Origin: Schwartzia sp. (in: firmicutes)
GTDB lineage: Bacteria; Bacillota; Negativicutes; Selenomonadales; Selenomonadaceae
Length of the DNA stretch: 10,503 bases
Assembly (NCBI GenBank): GCA_024691625.1
Contig: JAILNL010000183.1
Location: forward strand, 1-10,503
Direction: 5' to 3'
Of this stretch, positions 1-6,908 are shown one piece after another. The position numbers and the translations under genes are program-made. The notes below the pieces were generated by a model. It did not search any database, was not told the origin of the DNA, and saw only the letters and a list, made by a program, of their open reading frames with translations. How positions within the stretch are numbered: the stretch's first letter is position 1; the number at the start of each line of letters is the position of its first letter.

Positions 1-1
1 T

Positions 2-325
2 GACCGGGACAACGCCATCGACGTCTACATCGGCGAAGAATACGAAGACCTTCTCCGGGACGGCGAATGGCAGCGCGTATTCACGGAAAAACCGCCTGTG
101 TTCACAAAGGAAGAAAAGAAGGCTTGGCTTTCCAAGGCTACGGGTATCTCCCTGGGCTCCGACGCTTTCTTCCCCTTCGGTGACAATATCGAACGCGCCC
201 ACAAAAGCGGCGTAAGCTACATTGCACAGACCGGCGGCTCTATCCGCGACGACAATGTTATTGAGACCTGCGACAAGTACAATATCGCAATGGCATTCAC
301 CGGAATCCGTCTTTTCCATCATTGA
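2..325 (+). CDS. purH: AICAR transformylase (PurH family), C-terminal part
   Basis: The 3' end of a gene that enters from the left; 107 codons are visible. The protein transfers a formyl group from 10-formyl-THF to AICAR, the ninth step toward IMP, in the cytosol. The C-terminal signature of the transformylase fold is clear: GSDAFFPFGDNIERAHKSG, then QTGGSIRDDNVIETCDKY, ending in FTGIRLFHH. Bifunctional PurH proteins usually end in a FTGxRHFxH-like tail. The LRLFHH-type ending and the acidic YIGEEYEDLL stretch recall the shorter stand-alone transformylases of clostridia and Negativicutes, which lack the IMP cyclohydrolase half. Which form this is cannot be decided without the 5' end. It reads on the + strand, convergent with every gene to its right as far as rpmH, and is followed 12 bases later by a terminator. 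Family assignment is secure; the symbol is less so. Confidence 0.9.
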   Translation, partial: DRDNAIDVYIGEEYEDLLRDGEWQRVFTEKPPVFTKEEKKAWLSKATGISLGSDAFFPFGDNIERAHKSGVSYIAQTGGSIRDDNVIETCDKYNIAMAFTGIRLFHH

Positions 326-337
326 TTTGCGGTATAC

Positions 338-375
338 AAAAACGGCCTTACTTTTTTAAGTAAGACCGTTTTTTT
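338..375 (+). terminator. Rho-independent terminator after purH
   Basis: Arms AAAACGGCCTTACTT and AAGTAAGACCGTTTT pair over about 15 bp with one C/A mismatch and a tiny loop, followed by a run of seven T. It begins 12 bases after the purH stop. Read on the other strand the mismatch becomes a G-U wobble and the stem is followed by five T, so it may also stop leftward transcripts. Confidence 0.85.
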
Positions 376-491
376 ATGGGTTTCTACCTTATTTTTTCTA
401 ATTATCTGATTAGCGCTTCAATAAATAACACTTTCAGCGCATTTTCACTTTATAACCCGATTTCTGTGTATATCTTGACCTAAATATGGAC

Positions 492-564
492 TTATCAACA
501 AAACAGTCCACAAAATATGCTTTTTGTGACTAATTTTGTGGATAACTTCCGATATTTATCCACA
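492..564. other. Cluster of DnaA-box-like sites far from dnaA
   Basis: Two exact consensus DnaA boxes lie here: TGTGGATAA at 537-545 (minus orientation) and TTATCCACA at 556-564 (plus). A one-mismatch box, TTATCAACA, is at 492-500, and a partial match ending in TCCACA is at 504-512. An inverted pair, CCACAAAA (508-515) and TTTTGTGG (534-541), spans the middle. An AT-rich tract (about 575-644) follows to the right. The cluster is about 7.3 kb from the origin segment next to dnaA and about 8.9 kb from the dnaA-dnaN segment. It could be an accessory origin element, a DnaA-titration site or a regulatory region. The boxes are seen; the role is inferred. Confidence 0.6.
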
Positions 565-571
565 AAACCTG

Positions 572-600
572 TTGACATTTTAACATTATGTTAATTTATT
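572..600 (+). promoter_or_regulatory. Promoter-like motif with palindromic spacer
   Basis: A perfect -35 TTGACA (572-577) is followed by exactly 17 bases and a weak -10 TTTATT (595-600). The right end of the spacer is a perfect palindrome, TTAACAT-T-ATGTTAA (580-594), placed like an operator. There is no rightward gene to drive: a transcript would run into the hairpin at 643-667 and antisense to the exported-protein gene. It may be a small-RNA promoter, a protein-binding site or chance in AT-rich DNA. Confidence 0.3.
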
Positions 601-637
601 AACTGGTACTTTTGCTTTAATTTTTTAAAATTAGTAT

Positions 638-667
638 AAAAAAAGTGGGAGTTTTTTACTCCCACTT
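638..667 (-). terminator. Rho-independent terminator for the exported-protein gene
   Basis: A perfect 10-bp stem, AAGTGGGAGT / ACTCCCACTT, with a 5-base loop. On the minus strand it is followed by a run of T (five beyond the stem). It starts 22 bases beyond the stop of the gene at 690-1256. No T run follows it on the + strand, so it is oriented for leftward transcripts. With no strong terminator between rsmG and this gene, it probably ends the whole mnmE-mnmG-rsmG-exported protein transcript. Confidence 0.9.
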
Positions 668-689
668 AAAAATTTTCACATGTAAGAAA

Positions 690-1256
690 TTAAAGTGCAA
701 TACGGAATACATCCTCCACAAAATCACCCAGGTCACCCTCATTGGACGCGCCTGCCTGTGCCACAACACCGTGATAGATATGGTCCTCTATGCTCTCCGG
801 CACAAGATTTTCCCATTTCCTCGGGTCATATTTGCCCGTTTCAACGTCATTGTTCGGACGGCCGTTTATCTCAAGCTCGCAGAGGAACTGAATCTGCTTC
901 CTGTCCTTGCGGATATAGTAATGCTCCAGATAATACGTGTCCTCTATGCCCCTGTAGTTGGCATCGCGTCTCTCAGAGCCTACACCCAGCGGTACCAGCT
1001 TGATCCACACATCAAGCATACGCTTCTTCTGGAACGGAATATCCACCCACTGCATGTTTTTCTTGTCCAGATAATAAATGTACGAAGCATCCTTATATAT
1101 CTGAACAAACTGCGCCTCTTCTTCCTCACTGGCCTTTATCTCATCAGCGGACATTTCATTTTCGTTATCTGCATACGCAGTCTGAGACGGAATCGCCAAA
1201 AAGCTGCCCGCACAGACAAGAGCCGCAAGAATACTGCTGACCCAACGTTTTTTCAT
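690..1256 (-). CDS. Small exported protein of unknown function
   Basis: A 188-residue protein with a clear Sec signal peptide: MKKRW, a hydrophobic core (SSILAALVCAGSFLAI), then cleavage probably after AYA at about residue 30. The mature part is acidic at first (NENEMSADEIKASEEEE). It continues with an aromatic-rich domain containing YIYYLDKKNMQW, LDVWIKLVPLG, DTYYLEHYYIRKDRKQIQF and KWENLVPESIEDHIYH. No lipobox, transmembrane anchor or catalytic motif is visible. The VW-K strand, the Asp-Lys turn and the short length are loosely reminiscent of surface-adhesin protein E-like domains, but I cannot assign it. The ATG at 1256 is preferred over an in-frame GTG at 1265: the AAGG ribosome site (about 1267-1270) is only one base from the GTG but about 10 bases from the ATG. 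It lies 89 bases downstream of rsmG and has its own terminator, so it may be read from the rsmG operon or from a local promoter. Confidence 0.8.
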   Translation of the reverse strand: MKKRWVSSILAALVCAGSFLAIPSQTAYADNENEMSADEIKASEEEEAQFVQIYKDASYIYYLDKKNMQWVDIPFQKKRMLDVWIKLVPLGVGSERRDANYRGIEDTYYLEHYYIRKDRKQIQFLCELEINGRPNNDVETGKYDPRKWENLVPESIEDHIYHGVVAQAGASNEGDLGDFVEDVFRIAL

Positions 1257-1282
1257 TGTCTGCACCTTCTTTGCTAAATCTT

Positions 1283-1295
1283 ATACTAGTAGTAT
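1283..1295. promoter_or_regulatory. Operator-like palindrome upstream of the exported-protein gene
   Basis: ATACTA-G-TAGTAT is a perfect 13-base palindrome centred about 33 bases upstream of the ATG at 1256. On the minus strand it overlaps -10-like hexamers (TAGTAT, TATAAG), with a poor -35 (TTACGG) about 18 bases before TAGTAT. This could be a local regulated promoter; the match is weak. Confidence 0.3.
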
Positions 1296-1345
1296 TCGAC
1301 TTAATCCCGTAAAATCCTTTTTTTCAATTTCAGACACGCTGAATA

Positions 1346-2065
1346 TCAGACAATGGGATTTTTCTCAGGTGTTCCCGCCTTGCGCGGGTAGACAGGGGGA
1401 GTCTTTTTCGTCTTCCTGATATAGACAATACCCCTTCTGTCATCAAGCCCCGGCAGCTTTACCTCACGTAGCACAGGCTCGCTGCCGCCGAGAACCTTCA
1501 CTGCCTTTGCGGCTTCCTCTGCTTCCTCCACGTATTTCGCGCCCTTCATGGCCGCGAAAAAGCCGCCGACCTTGACGAAAGGAAGGTCATATTCCGCGAG
1601 AATCGGGAGTCTTGCCACCGCACGGGAAACAGCCGCGTCAAATTTTTCGCGGTACTGCTTCTGACGTGCCGCTTCCTCCGCCCTGGCGTGCACGCAGGAA
1701 ACATCCTTCAGCCCCAGTTCGCTCACTACTGCTTCAAGGAACTTCACGCGCTTATTGAGGCTGTCTATAAGCGTCACCTTAAGCCCGGGACGGAAGATTT
1801 TCAGGGGAATCCCCGGAAAGCCCGCGCCTGTTCCCACATCAACCACGGACATACCGTCCTTGAACCATTCCTCATCATAAACCGTCAGAGAATCTATCAT
1901 GTGCTTTACCGCAACATCATTGGGCTCTGTCAGCGCCGTAAGATTCATCTTTTGGTTCCACTCCAGAAGCAGCTCCTGATATTTATCAAACTGCGCCAGC
2001 TGCTCATCTGTCAGGGTGATTCCGTATTCCTTTGCGGCTTTATCAAGGATTTCAATGAATGTCAT
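1346..2065 (-). CDS. rsmG: 16S rRNA (guanine527-N7)-methyltransferase RsmG
   Basis: A 239-residue class I SAM-dependent methyltransferase that forms m7G527 in the 530 loop of 16S rRNA; loss of this enzyme gives low-level streptomycin resistance in several bacteria. Visible signatures are [19 protein letters not shown] (residues 42-60), the SAM loop [16 protein letters not shown] (75-90), DSLNKR (101-106), AVSRAV (145-150), AMKG (172-175) and the basic tail [18 protein letters not shown], all typical of RsmG and of the usual length. Its ATG overlaps the mnmG stop in an ATGA arrangement (2062-2065), which implies translational coupling. It is the third gene of the mnmE-mnmG-rsmG operon. No good terminator follows, so transcription may run into the exported-protein gene. 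Confidence 0.97.
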   Translation of the reverse strand: MTFIEILDKAAKEYGITLTDEQLAQFDKYQELLLEWNQKMNLTALTEPNDVAVKHMIDSLTVYDEEWFKDGMSVVDVGTGAGFPGIPLKIFRPGLKVTLIDSLNKRVKFLEAVVSELGLKDVSCVHARAEEAARQKQYREKFDAAVSRAVARLPILAEYDLPFVKVGGFFAAMKGAKYVEEAEEAAKAVKVLGGSEPVLREVKLPGLDDRRGIVYIRKTKKTPPVYPRKAGTPEKNPIV

Positions 2066-3945
2066 TTTCCTTCCTCCCGAAGACGGCTCTGCTGCTCCAG
2101 ATACACCAGCAGTACGGAAATATCCGCAGGGGAAACTCCCGAAATGCGGCTTGCCTGTCCCACGGAGCGCGGACGTATCATGGACAGCTTCTCCCTCGCC
2201 TCATCACGAAGGCTCGTGATGGAAAGATAATCTATATCCTCCGAAAGGAGCTTGTTCTCGAGTTTTTCCATGTGATTTACCTGCTCCTGCTGCTTTTGGA
2301 TATAGCCGTCGTAGGTGATGGCAATATCCACCTGTTTGCAGGCCTCCTCCGAAATTTCGGGAAGTCCGAAAACAGGCTGCAAAAGCTCATAATTCGCGTC
2401 AGGACGGCGCAAAAGGTCATAAAGCGACGTAACCACGTGAATAGGCTTCATGCCGAGAGCCTCAAGCTTTTCGTTTACCTCGCGGCTTGGATTTATGGAG
2501 TTTTCCCGCAAAAATGCCTCTGCCTTTTCGATATCGGCCTTTTTCGCCAGATAGCGGGCATAGCGGTCGTCCTTTACAAGCCCTATTCTGCGGCCGTGCT
2601 CCGTGAGACGGAGGTCTGCGTTGTCCTGACGGAGAAGCAGGCGGTACTCCGCGCGGGAGGTCATCATGCGGTATGGCTCCTGAGTTCCCTTCGTAACAAG
2701 GTCATCAATAAGCACGCCGATATACGCCTCGGAGCGCTTCAATACCAGCGGTTCCTCGCCCTTTACAAACATGGCGGCGTTGATTCCTGCCATGATGCCC
2801 TGCGCCGCGGCTTCCTCGTAGCCCGACGTGCCGTTCGACTGTCCCGCGGAGAAAAATCCCCCGATATTCTTGAATTCCAGCGTCGGCTTCAGCTGCAGCG
2901 GGTCAATGCAGTCGTACTCGATAGCATAGCCCGGGCGCATTACACGGCAGTGCTCAAGCCCCGGAATAGTGTGCAGAAATGCAATCTGCACGTCGATAGG
3001 CATGCTCGTTGACATGCCCTGCACATACATTTCCTCTGTATGTATACCTTCAGGCTCAACAAAGAGCTGATGTCTTTCCTTGTCAGGGAAACGGACAATC
3101 TTCGTCTCAATGGATGGGCAGTAGCGCGGCCCGATACCTTTGATTACGCCGTTTGCCATAGGCGCGCGGTCGATATTGTCGCGGAGTATTTTGTGAGTTT
3201 CCTCATTTGTATATGTAAGCCAGCAGGGAATCTGCTCACGGGTGGTCACGTCGCTCATAAATGAGAAATTGCGCGCTTCCTCGTCACCCGGCTGCTTTTC
3301 CATTTTGTCGTAATCAAGGGAACGGGCGTCAACGCGGGCCGGAGTTCCCGTCTTAAAGCGCATGAGCTTAACCCCTGCCTTCTCAAGGCAGTCGGAAAGC
3401 TTCATTGCTGCGCGCTGGCCGTTTGGTCCTGCGCTGTAGGTGGTCTCTCCGATTATGATTTTTCCCTTCAGATACGTCCCCGACGCCAGTATCACGGCAC
3501 GGCAGAGATACACCTCTCCCGTTTCCACCACGACACCCTTCACATGCCCGTCCTCAAAGAGAATCTCATCAATGAGAAGCTGCTTCACATCAAGGTTCTC
3601 CTGCTTTTCGCAGGTTTCCTTCATTGTAAACTGATAGAGCTTTTTATCCGCCTGGGCTCTGAGAGCGTGTACCGCAGGGCCCTTTCCCGTATTAAGAAGG
3701 CGGAACTGAATGCAAGTCTTGTCCGCATTGATTCCCATTTCACCGCCCAAAGCATCAAGCTCGCGTACCAGATGCCCCTTGGCAGGCCCGCCGATGGACG
3801 GGTTGCAGGGCATGAGAGCGATATTATCCATGCTGAGCGTCGCCAGAAGTGTGCTGCACCCGATACGTGCAGAGGCAAGAGCCGCCTCTACGCCGGCGTG
3901 GCCCGCTCCTATTACAATTACTTCATATTCTCCGGCTACAAACAT
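2062..3945 (-). CDS. mnmG: tRNA uridine-5-carboxymethylaminomethyl modification enzyme MnmG (GidA)
   Basis: A 627-residue FAD protein that works with MnmE to place carboxymethylaminomethyl (or aminomethyl) groups on C5 of wobble U34 in tRNAs. Visible are the N-terminal dinucleotide fold GAGHAG (residues 13-18), the CNPSIGG loop with Cys47, [10 protein letters not shown] (197-206), PRYCPSIE with Cys276 (equivalent to the conserved second cysteine of the family), and [20 protein letters not shown] (368-387). The C-terminal helical MnmE/tRNA-binding domain ends near [20 protein letters not shown]. The length is normal. An AGGAG site at 3956-3960 lies 10 bases before the ATG. It starts 14 bases after the mnmE stop and overlaps rsmG by 4 bases, so all three genes are co-transcribed. 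Confidence 0.98.
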   Translation of the reverse strand: MFVAGEYEVIVIGAGHAGVEAALASARIGCSTLLATLSMDNIALMPCNPSIGGPAKGHLVRELDALGGEMGINADKTCIQFRLLNTGKGPAVHALRAQADKKLYQFTMKETCEKQENLDVKQLLIDEILFEDGHVKGVVVETGEVYLCRAVILASGTYLKGKIIIGETTYSAGPNGQRAAMKLSDCLEKAGVKLMRFKTGTPARVDARSLDYDKMEKQPGDEEARNFSFMSDVTTREQIPCWLTYTNEETHKILRDNIDRAPMANGVIKGIGPRYCPSIETKIVRFPDKERHQLFVEPEGIHTEEMYVQGMSTSMPIDVQIAFLHTIPGLEHCRVMRPGYAIEYDCIDPLQLKPTLEFKNIGGFFSAGQSNGTSGYEEAAAQGIMAGINAAMFVKGEEPLVLKRSEAYIGVLIDDLVTKGTQEPYRMMTSRAEYRLLLRQDNADLRLTEHGRRIGLVKDDRYARYLAKKADIEKAEAFLRENSINPSREVNEKLEALGMKPIHVVTSLYDLLRRPDANYELLQPVFGLPEISEEACKQVDIAITYDGYIQKQQEQVNHMEKLENKLLSEDIDYLSITSLRDEAREKLSMIRPRSVGQASRISGVSPADISVLLVYLEQQSRLREEGK

Positions 3946-3959
3946 TTATGTAATACTCC

Positions 3960-5339
3960 TTATTTTCCTAAGCAGAAACGGCGGAATATCTCGTCAATGA
4001 TATCCTCGCCCACTGTTTCACCTGTGATTTCTCCGAGCTTTTCCCATACCGTGCGCAGATCTATGACAACAAAATCCGCGCTCATTCCGTTTTCTATAGT
4101 ATCAAGCACCGCCTTTGAATCCTCAAGCGCCTTTCTCAAAAGATGCGCTTCCCTTGCGGAGGCCACAAAGCAGCCCTCCTGGTCGATTGCTTCCTCGCCG
4201 TACACCCTGGAAACAATCTCCTTTTCCAGCGCCTCAAGCCCGAAGCCCGATTTCGTCGAAATGGAAAGCACCGTCTTCCCGGGCAGAAGCTCATTGAAAA
4301 GCTCCCTTCCAAGCTCCGCCTTCAGGTCTTCCTTTGTAAGAAGAATCAATGCTTCCTTATCCTTCAGAAGCTCGATAATCTCCCTGTCCTCGTCCTGCAG
4401 CGCGGATGACGCGTCAAAAAGCACAAGCACAAGGGACGCCTTTTCGATATAGCCCTTTGAGCGCTCCACACCCATCTGCTCCACGCGATCCTCAGTTGCG
4501 CGGATACCCGCGGTATCTATTATATGGAGAGGAACTCCGCCTACATTGGCGTATTCCTCTATACTGTCACGGGTTGTTCCCGGTATATCCGTGACGATGG
4601 CTCTTTCCTCATGCAAAAGAGCATTCAGCAGACTGGATTTTCCCACATTCGGCCGTCCGATGATAGCTGTTTCCAGTCCCTCTCTCAGTATCTTTCCCGT
4701 ATGCGCCGTCCTGACGAGTCTTTCGAGCTTTTCGCATATCCCGGAAACCCTCGTTCTTACCTCGTCAATCACCACATCATCAATATCGTCCTCGGGAAAA
4801 TCTATGGAGGCCTCAAGATGGGCAATCATTTCCAGGATATCATGGCGGACTCCCTTTATCTCACTGGAAACCATGCCCTCAAGATGGCCTGCTGCCATAC
4901 GCAGTGAGGAATCAGTCTTTGCCTCTATCAGATCCATGACAGCCTGCGCCTGAGTGAGATCAAGACGTCCGTTCAGAAAGGCGCGCTTAGTGAACTCACC
5001 CGGCTCCGCAGGTCTCGCCCCGTGCTGAAAGGTAAGCTCCAGAACACGGCGCAGGACAAAGCTTCCGCCGTGGCACTGCAGCTCCACCACATCCTCCTTC
5101 GTATAGGAATGAGGAGCGCGCATGATGAGCGCAAGAGCCTCGTCCACCATACGGCCATTTTCCATGATTTTACCGTATGCCGCATGATAGGAACCTATAT
5201 CCTCCAGCGAGCCTCCGCGCTCAGGCACAAACAGCTCCGCCGCGGTCTTCACCGCGTTTTCTCCGCTGATGCGGATTATGCCTATGCCGCCCTCGCCCCG
5301 CGGTGTAGCAATGGCGCTGATGGTATCCCCCTGCTGCAT
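3960..5339 (-). CDS. mnmE: tRNA modification GTPase MnmE (TrmE)
   Basis: A 459-residue GTPase that partners MnmG in U34 tRNA modification, binding a formyl-THF derivative through its N-terminal domain. The N-terminal domain begins DTISAIATPRGEGGIGIIRISG (residues 5-26). The helical domain is split by the G domain: P-loop GRPNVGKS (228-235), DIPGTTRDS (251-259), DTAG (275-278), the guanine-specificity motif TKED (335-338, instead of the usual NKxD) and a G5-like SISTKSG (359-365). The C-terminus ends in the family hallmark C(L)GK, which carries the catalytic cysteine (Cys456). GGAGG 8 bases before the ATG is a good ribosome site. It is the first gene of the mnmE-mnmG-rsmG operon and is separated from khpB by a strong terminator and a hairpin repeat. 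No convincing promoter is visible in that 90-base gap. Confidence 0.98.
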   Translation of the reverse strand: MQQGDTISAIATPRGEGGIGIIRISGENAVKTAAELFVPERGGSLEDIGSYHAAYGKIMENGRMVDEALALIMRAPHSYTKEDVVELQCHGGSFVLRRVLELTFQHGARPAEPGEFTKRAFLNGRLDLTQAQAVMDLIEAKTDSSLRMAAGHLEGMVSSEIKGVRHDILEMIAHLEASIDFPEDDIDDVVIDEVRTRVSGICEKLERLVRTAHTGKILREGLETAIIGRPNVGKSSLLNALLHEERAIVTDIPGTTRDSIEEYANVGGVPLHIIDTAGIRATEDRVEQMGVERSKGYIEKASLVLVLFDASSALQDEDREIIELLKDKEALILLTKEDLKAELGRELFNELLPGKTVLSISTKSGFGLEALEKEIVSRVYGEEAIDQEGCFVASAREAHLLRKALEDSKAVLDTIENGMSADFVVIDLRTVWEKLGEITGETVGEDIIDEIFRRFCLGK

Positions 5340-5374
5340 TGTTTATTCCTCCAATTTACATAGTGACCTGCCCT

Positions 5375-5426
5375 GGTGGACCTCATCCACCGCTGACGCG
5401 GTCCCCCTTCCCCTGAAGGGGAAGGC
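5375..5426. repeat. Short GC-rich multi-hairpin intergenic repeat (REP/MITE-like)
   Basis: Three hairpins are packed in about 50 bases. They are GGTGGA/TCCACC (5375-5380, 5386-5391), CCGC/GCGG (5390-5393, 5398-5401) and CCTTCCCC/GGGGAAGG (5406-5413, 5418-5425). The composition is unlike the AT-rich spacers elsewhere. From memory, similar strings ending in CCCTTCCCCTGAAGGGGAAGG recur between genes in gut Firmicutes genomes. Only one copy is in this window, so the repeat nature is inferred. It sits between the khpB terminator and the mnmE ribosome site, inside the expected 5' leader of mnmE. Confidence 0.55.
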
Positions 5427-5428
5427 AG

Positions 5429-5464
5429 AAAAAAGGGCTGCCTCTGGTATAGAGACAGCCCTTT
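5429..5464 (-). terminator. Rho-independent terminator after khpB
   Basis: A 14-bp stem, AAAGGGCTGCCTCT / AGAGACAGCCCTTT, with a 5-base loop. The single imperfect pair is a G-U wobble on the minus strand, where the stem runs into six T, so it is built to stop leftward transcripts. It lies 31 bases after the khpB stop and separates the rpmH-khpB transcript from mnmE. Confidence 0.9.
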
Positions 5465-5494
5465 CACAGTTCTCTCCTGAAAATCAGACCATCC

Positions 5495-6133
5495 TTACCT
5501 TCTTGGACGGTTCGCTTCAATTACGACCTTGCGGAAAGGTTCCTCGCCGTCGCTGTATGTGCGCACGCGGTTATCATCCTGCAGGGTCATATGTATGATT
5601 TTGCGTTCATGCCGGTTCATCGGCTCAAGAACAATCTTATTCGCCGAGCGGCATACCTTATCCGCAAGGCGCAGTGCCAGATGGCGGAGCGTTTCAGCGC
5701 GGCGCTCGCGGTATTTCTCGATATCGAGAACAACGCGCACACGGTCATCTGTACGTGTACGGTTTGCCACGAGATTTACGAGATACTGCAGCGCATCAAG
5801 AGTCTGACCGTGCTTTCCGATCAGAACGCCGAGATTTTCACCAATGAGATTGAAGGAAATGCCTTCCTCCGTCTCCTCGACCCCAAGCTCCACCTTGAGA
5901 CCCATGGACGCGAACAGCTTACCGAGGAACTCCTGAGCATATTCCTTAGGAGATTTCTCAATCAAGGTCACACGGACCTTTGCTTCGTGTCCACCTATAA
6001 TTCCGAAAAAGCCCTTAGAGGGTTCAGAAATAACTTCTACCTTTACTTCCTCAAGAGACGCACCGAGCTCTTCTAAAGCAGCTTTTTGTGCTTCTTCGAT
6101 GGTTTTGCCGGTCCTTTCAACGCTTGCAGCCAT
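5495..6133 (-). CDS. khpB: RNA-binding protein KhpB (Jag / EloR)
   Basis: A 212-residue cytosolic RNA-binding protein. The Jag_N domain (about 1-51) contains KGFFGIIG (40-47). The KH domain carries the GxxG loop as GKHG (106-109) in LIGKHGQTLDALQYL. The C-terminal R3H domain has the Arg-x3-His pair in RKIIH (177-181), followed by VRTYSDGEEPFRKVVIE. Homologues partner with KhpA and affect cell elongation and division in streptococci; in Bacillus the gene follows spoIIIJ. The ATG overlaps the yidC stop by one base (TGATG), so translation is probably coupled. The protein lacks the long linker seen between Jag_N and KH in streptococcal versions. It is the last gene of the rpmH operon. Confidence 0.96.
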   Translation of the reverse strand: MAASVERTGKTIEEAQKAALEELGASLEEVKVEVISEPSKGFFGIIGGHEAKVRVTLIEKSPKEYAQEFLGKLFASMGLKVELGVEETEEGISFNLIGENLGVLIGKHGQTLDALQYLVNLVANRTRTDDRVRVVLDIEKYRERRAETLRHLALRLADKVCRSANKIVLEPMNRHERKIIHMTLQDDNRVRTYSDGEEPFRKVVIEANRPRR

Positions 6134-6855
6134 CAGAACGCCCCCTTCTTACCCTTTTTATCCTTCTTCTTCGATTCCTTTGCAGCAGGCTTGCTGCCGG
6201 ATTTTTCTTCGTTACGGAACATCCACCACTGCTGGCCGATCTGTACAATATTCATGGTTACCCAATAAAGAACAAGGCCCGCAGCAAAATTCGTACTCAT
6301 CCAGCCGATGAAAAGAGGCATGATGTACATCATCATCTTCATCTGCTGATTATTATTGTCCCCCGTCGTCTGCTGCTGAACAAGGAAAGTAGTTGCCATG
6401 GACAGAATCGGCAGAATATAGTACGGGTCAGGCTCTGACAGAGTCGGCATCCACAGAAAAGCAGGGTTCCCCCCCTGATACGTGGTATCTCTGAGAGCAT
6501 AATAGATAGCCATGAGAATAGGCATCTGAACCAGCATCGGAAGACATCCGGAAAGAGGGCTGACACCCTTCTCCTGATAGAGCTTCGAAAGCTCAGCCTG
6601 GAGTCTTGCGGGATCTCCCTGATAAGTCTGCTGGAGACGCTTCATTTCAGGCTGCAGCTCCTGCATTGCCTTCATAGACTTGATCTGTTTGACCGTAAGA
6701 GGATACATTACCATCTTGATAACGATGGTCAGAATAATGATAGCCAGGCCATAGCTTTCAATCCCTGCCGTGGAAACGAGCAGGTCATGGAAAAACTCCA
6801 CGCCCTTCTGAATCATCAACACAAACGGTTCAAACAAAGACCACAAAAAATCCAA
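6133..6855 (-). CDS. yidC: Membrane protein insertase YidC (Oxa1 family)
   Basis: A 240-residue polytopic insertase that places proteins in the inner membrane, alone or with SecYEG. It is the short form without the large periplasmic P1 domain and without a lipobox, unlike Bacillus SpoIIIJ. Membrane segments lie at about 34-53, 101-121, 145-161 and 176-208. The cytosolic hairpin between the first two holds KSMKAMQELQPEMKRLQ. The hydrophilic groove normally carries Arg; here Lys47 (in TIVIKMVMYPL) takes that place, keeping the charge. The tail (EEKSGSKPAAKESKKKDKKGKKG) is Lys-rich, as in ribosome-binding tails. The start is a TTG (6855), chosen because the reading frame and N-terminus (MDFLWSLFEP) match the family. 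A GATGTGAT ribosome-site variant precedes it. An out-of-frame ATG at 6865 is followed at once by TGA. Confidence 0.96.
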   Translation of the reverse strand: MDFLWSLFEPFVLMIQKGVEFFHDLLVSTAGIESYGLAIIILTIVIKMVMYPLTVKQIKSMKAMQELQPEMKRLQQTYQGDPARLQAELSKLYQEKGVSPLSGCLPMLVQMPILMAIYYALRDTTYQGGNPAFLWMPTLSEPDPYYILPILSMATTFLVQQQTTGDNNNQQMKMMMYIMPLFIGWMSTNFAAGLVLYWVTMNIVQIGQQWWMFRNEEKSGSKPAAKESKKKDKKGKKGAF

Positions 6856-6872
6856 AAAATCACATCCCAGTT

Positions 6873-6902
6873 AAAAAGCAATCCGGCCAAAACGACCGGA
6901 TT
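6873..6902 (-). terminator. Hairpin with short T run between yidD and yidC (possible attenuator)
   Basis: On the minus strand AATCCGGTC / GGCCGGATT forms a 9-bp stem (one G-U pair) with a 5-base loop, then GC and five T. It lies within the 53-base gap between yidD and yidC, just ahead of the weak yidC ribosome site. It looks like a weak intrinsic terminator or attenuator that would lower yidC-khpB relative to the upstream genes; an RNA processing or stability hairpin is the alternative. Confidence 0.5.
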
Positions 6903-6908
6903 CTATAC

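Noticed and set aside
1257..1265. GTG start for the exported protein three codons upstream
   Set aside because: The ribosome site is only one base away, while the ATG at 1256 is correctly spaced and gives a typical MKKRW signal-peptide start.
645..1277. 210-codon + strand frame opposite the exported-protein gene
   Set aside because: It begins inside the terminator hairpin and has no ribosome site. The minus strand has a signal peptide, a ribosome site and a terminator.
1257..1345. Terminator after rsmG
   Set aside because: Only a 5-bp stem (TTCAG/CTGAA) is present, without a T run on the minus strand; not supported.
2059..3012. 317-codon + strand frame opposite mnmG
   Set aside because: It is fully antisense to a well-conserved mnmG, has no recognisable motifs, and its composition reflects the complement of mnmG codons.
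3544..4452. 302-codon + strand frame opposite the mnmG/mnmE junction
   Set aside because: It is antisense to two secure genes; low-complexity Ser-rich stretches are typical of a shadow frame.
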